DNA from: Phycisphaeraceae bacterium
GTDB taxonomy: Bacteria > Planctomycetota > Phycisphaerae > Phycisphaerales > Phycisphaeraceae
DNA length: 64,000 nt
Reading direction: 5' to 3'
Assembly: GCA_029260595.1 (NCBI GenBank)
Contig: JAJDCY010000010.1
Location: 124,001-188,000, forward strand
The notes under the pieces were generated by a model, which made no database searches, was not told the origin of the DNA, and worked only from the letters and a program-made list of their open reading frames with translations. The position numbers and the translations under genes are program-made. Position 1 is the first letter of the stretch. Each line of letters starts with the position of its first letter. Shown piece after piece: positions 62,876-64,000 of this stretch.

Positions 62876-64000
62876 TCACCGAACGGCGTCGATCAATGCC
62901 GCCACGACGCGCGACTGCACCTCTCGCGACAGCCCCGGCCAGATCGGCAGGCTCAACACTTCGCGTGCCGCCGTATCCGCCACCGGCAACTCGTACCCCA
63001 ATCCTTCGTAGATCGGTAGTCGGTGCAGCGGGACCGGGTAGTACACCATCGCCTGCACACCCATCTCGCCAAGCCGGGACACGACGCGGTCTCGATCCTG
63101 TCCGACAACGCGGATCGTGTACTGGTGGTAGACGTGTTTGGCATACGTCGCTACTGCCGGAGTCTTGATCGCCGTCACGCCCGCAAGTGCATCGGTGTAG
63201 AAGCCCGCCACCTGTCGGCGCTGCGCATTGCCCTCATCCAGCCGCGGCAGCTTCACCCGCAACACCGCCGCCTGAATCTCATCGAGGCGCGAGTTGTATC
63301 CATGCACCTCAGTCAGGTACCTCTGCTTCGCACCGTGAACACGCAGCACGCGCGCACGCTCCGCGATACCGTCGTCGTCGGTGGCGAGCATCCCGGCGTC
63401 GCCGAATGCGCCCAGATTCTTAGTCGGGAAAAATGAAAACGCCCCCGCATCGCCGAGGGTTCCAAGCGCCCGCCCGTCGTAGCGCCCACCTAGCGCCTGA
63501 GCCGTGTCTTCCAGCACGAACAACCCGCGATCTTTCACCAACGCCAGCAGCGGCCCCATGTCGGCCGCGTGTCCGAACAGGTGTACGGGTATCACACACC
63601 GCGTCCGATCGGTAACGGCGGCCTCAATCAAGCTGACGTCCAGGTTGAAACTCGCAGCGTCGATATCAACGAAGACCGGCGTCGCACCGACTCGGCTGAC
63701 CGCTTCCGCCGTCGCGACAAACGTAAATGGGCTGGTGATTACCTCATCGCCCGGCCCGATGCCCATCGCCCGCAACGCAATCACCAACGCATCCGTCCCG
63801 CTGTTGAGCCCGACCGCGTGTCGCACCCCGAGGTACGCGGCCGCTTCGCGCTCGAAAGCCTCAACCTCCGGTCCCAACACAAACCGCCCGGACCGCACAA
63901 CGCGTCGGATCGCATCCAGAACCTCGCCTTCGATCAATTCGATCTCGGGCGTCAGGTCCAACGGCGGCACTCGGTCCGATTCGCTCACTTGGGTTGACAC
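62876..64000 (-). CDS. DegT/DnrJ/EryC1-family sugar aminotransferase
   Basis: 374 residues from a GTG at the very edge of the window, so the true start may lie outside. A PLP-dependent aminotransferase: NSGTDALVIALRA near residues 66-78, HLFGHAADM (140-148), EDTAQALGG (164-172), and the PLP lysine Lys194 in FSFFPTKNLGAFGD. This form resembles WbpE-like enzymes that make amino sugars for O-antigen or surface glycans from UDP-3-keto sugars. The C-terminal part (VYYPVPLHRLP) is typical. Co-location with O-antigen-type genes at the other end of the window fits. Confidence 0.9.
   Translation of the reverse strand: MSTQVSESDRVPPLDLTPEIELIEGEVLDAIRRVVRSGRFVLGPEVEAFEREAAAYLGVRHAVGLNSGTDALVIALRAMGIGPGDEVITSPFTFVATAEAVSRVGATPVFVDIDAASFNLDVSLIEAAVTDRTRCVIPVHLFGHAADMGPLLALVKDRGLFVLEDTAQALGGRYDGRALGTLGDAGAFSFFPTKNLGAFGDAGMLATDDDGIAERARVLRVHGAKQRYLTEVHGYNSRLDEIQAAVLRVKLPRLDEGNAQRRQVAGFYTDALAGVTAIKTPAVATYAKHVYHQYTIRVVGQDRDRVVSRLGEMGVQAMVYYPVPLHRLPIYEGLGYELPVADTAAREVLSLPIWPGLSREVQSRVVAALIDAVR

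Noticed and set aside
1-64000. Prophage, insertion sequence or integrase
   Set aside because: No transposase, integrase, portal or tail gene was recognised anywhere in the window.

Overview
The window is GC-rich, densely coded, and reads as chromosome from a Gram-negative-type planctomycete of the Phycisphaerae kind. Supporting signs are PEP-CTERM surface proteins, prepilin-like proteins ending in a DGH/DGHA motif, an LEPR-motif surface protease with a dockerin-like tail, a planctomycete-type sigma factor beside a WD40 Ser/Thr kinase, and lipid A genes (lpxA, lpxD) that imply an outer membrane. The taxonomic call is inference from gene content; no rRNA is present.

Layout. 1-0.83 kb: end of an O-antigen ligase/polymerase-like protein. 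0.87-8 kb: housekeeping genes (DUF488, a secreted BamE-like protein, orphan nuoG, lpxD, small lipoprotein, epimerase, orphan nuoC, rpsP). 8-10 kb: a PEP-CTERM nidogen-like protein between inverted copies of a C/T-rich repeat. 10-12.5 kb: a YcaC-like hydrolase, a desaturase and two tRNAs with a good sigma70 promoter. 12.6-16.3 kb: bioA and an EF-G2-type GTPase. 16.4-20.5 kb: a three-gene signalling operon (HTH-receiver, HDOD-GAF-histidine kinase, receiver-GAF with Glu at the phosphoacceptor position). 20.7-23.2 kb: divergent lpdA and purU. 23.6-27.6 kb: a pseudopilin, then an AmmeMemoRadiSam pair in which AMMECR1 and MEMO are fused with an extra AMMECR1-like middle segment. 27.6-34.6 kb: an HNH endonuclease, a small PEP-CTERM protein with a cohesin-like fold, and a 1795-residue S8 protease that carries the same cohesin-like domain plus a dockerin-like tail. 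35.2-37.4 kb: a two-subunit sodium/solute symporter. 37.5-42.1 kb: five two-component proteins on one strand. 42.4-48.2 kb: a second pseudopilin, the sigma factor, an unknown protein and the WD40 kinase. 48.3-57.2 kb: a GT87-like and a GT39-like membrane glycosyltransferase, lipB, lpxA, glutamate dehydrogenase, a TPR-YggX fusion and an FAD oxidoreductase. 57.6-61.4 kb: an ArsR regulator heading a complete pstSCAB operon. 61.4-64 kb: an LCAT-like lipoprotein and a sugar aminotransferase running off the edge.

How the genes work together. Cell-envelope functions dominate: O-antigen and sugar genes at both ends, lipid A acyltransferases, membrane glycosyltransferases, pseudopilins and anchored surface proteins. 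A second theme is signalling, with two multi-gene phosphorelay clusters and a sigma/kinase locus. The best candidates for something undescribed are the cohesin-like/dockerin surface protease pair, the fused AmmeMemoRadiSam protein with an internal duplication, the ArsR-headed pst operon without phoU, and the Asp-to-Glu receiver cluster.
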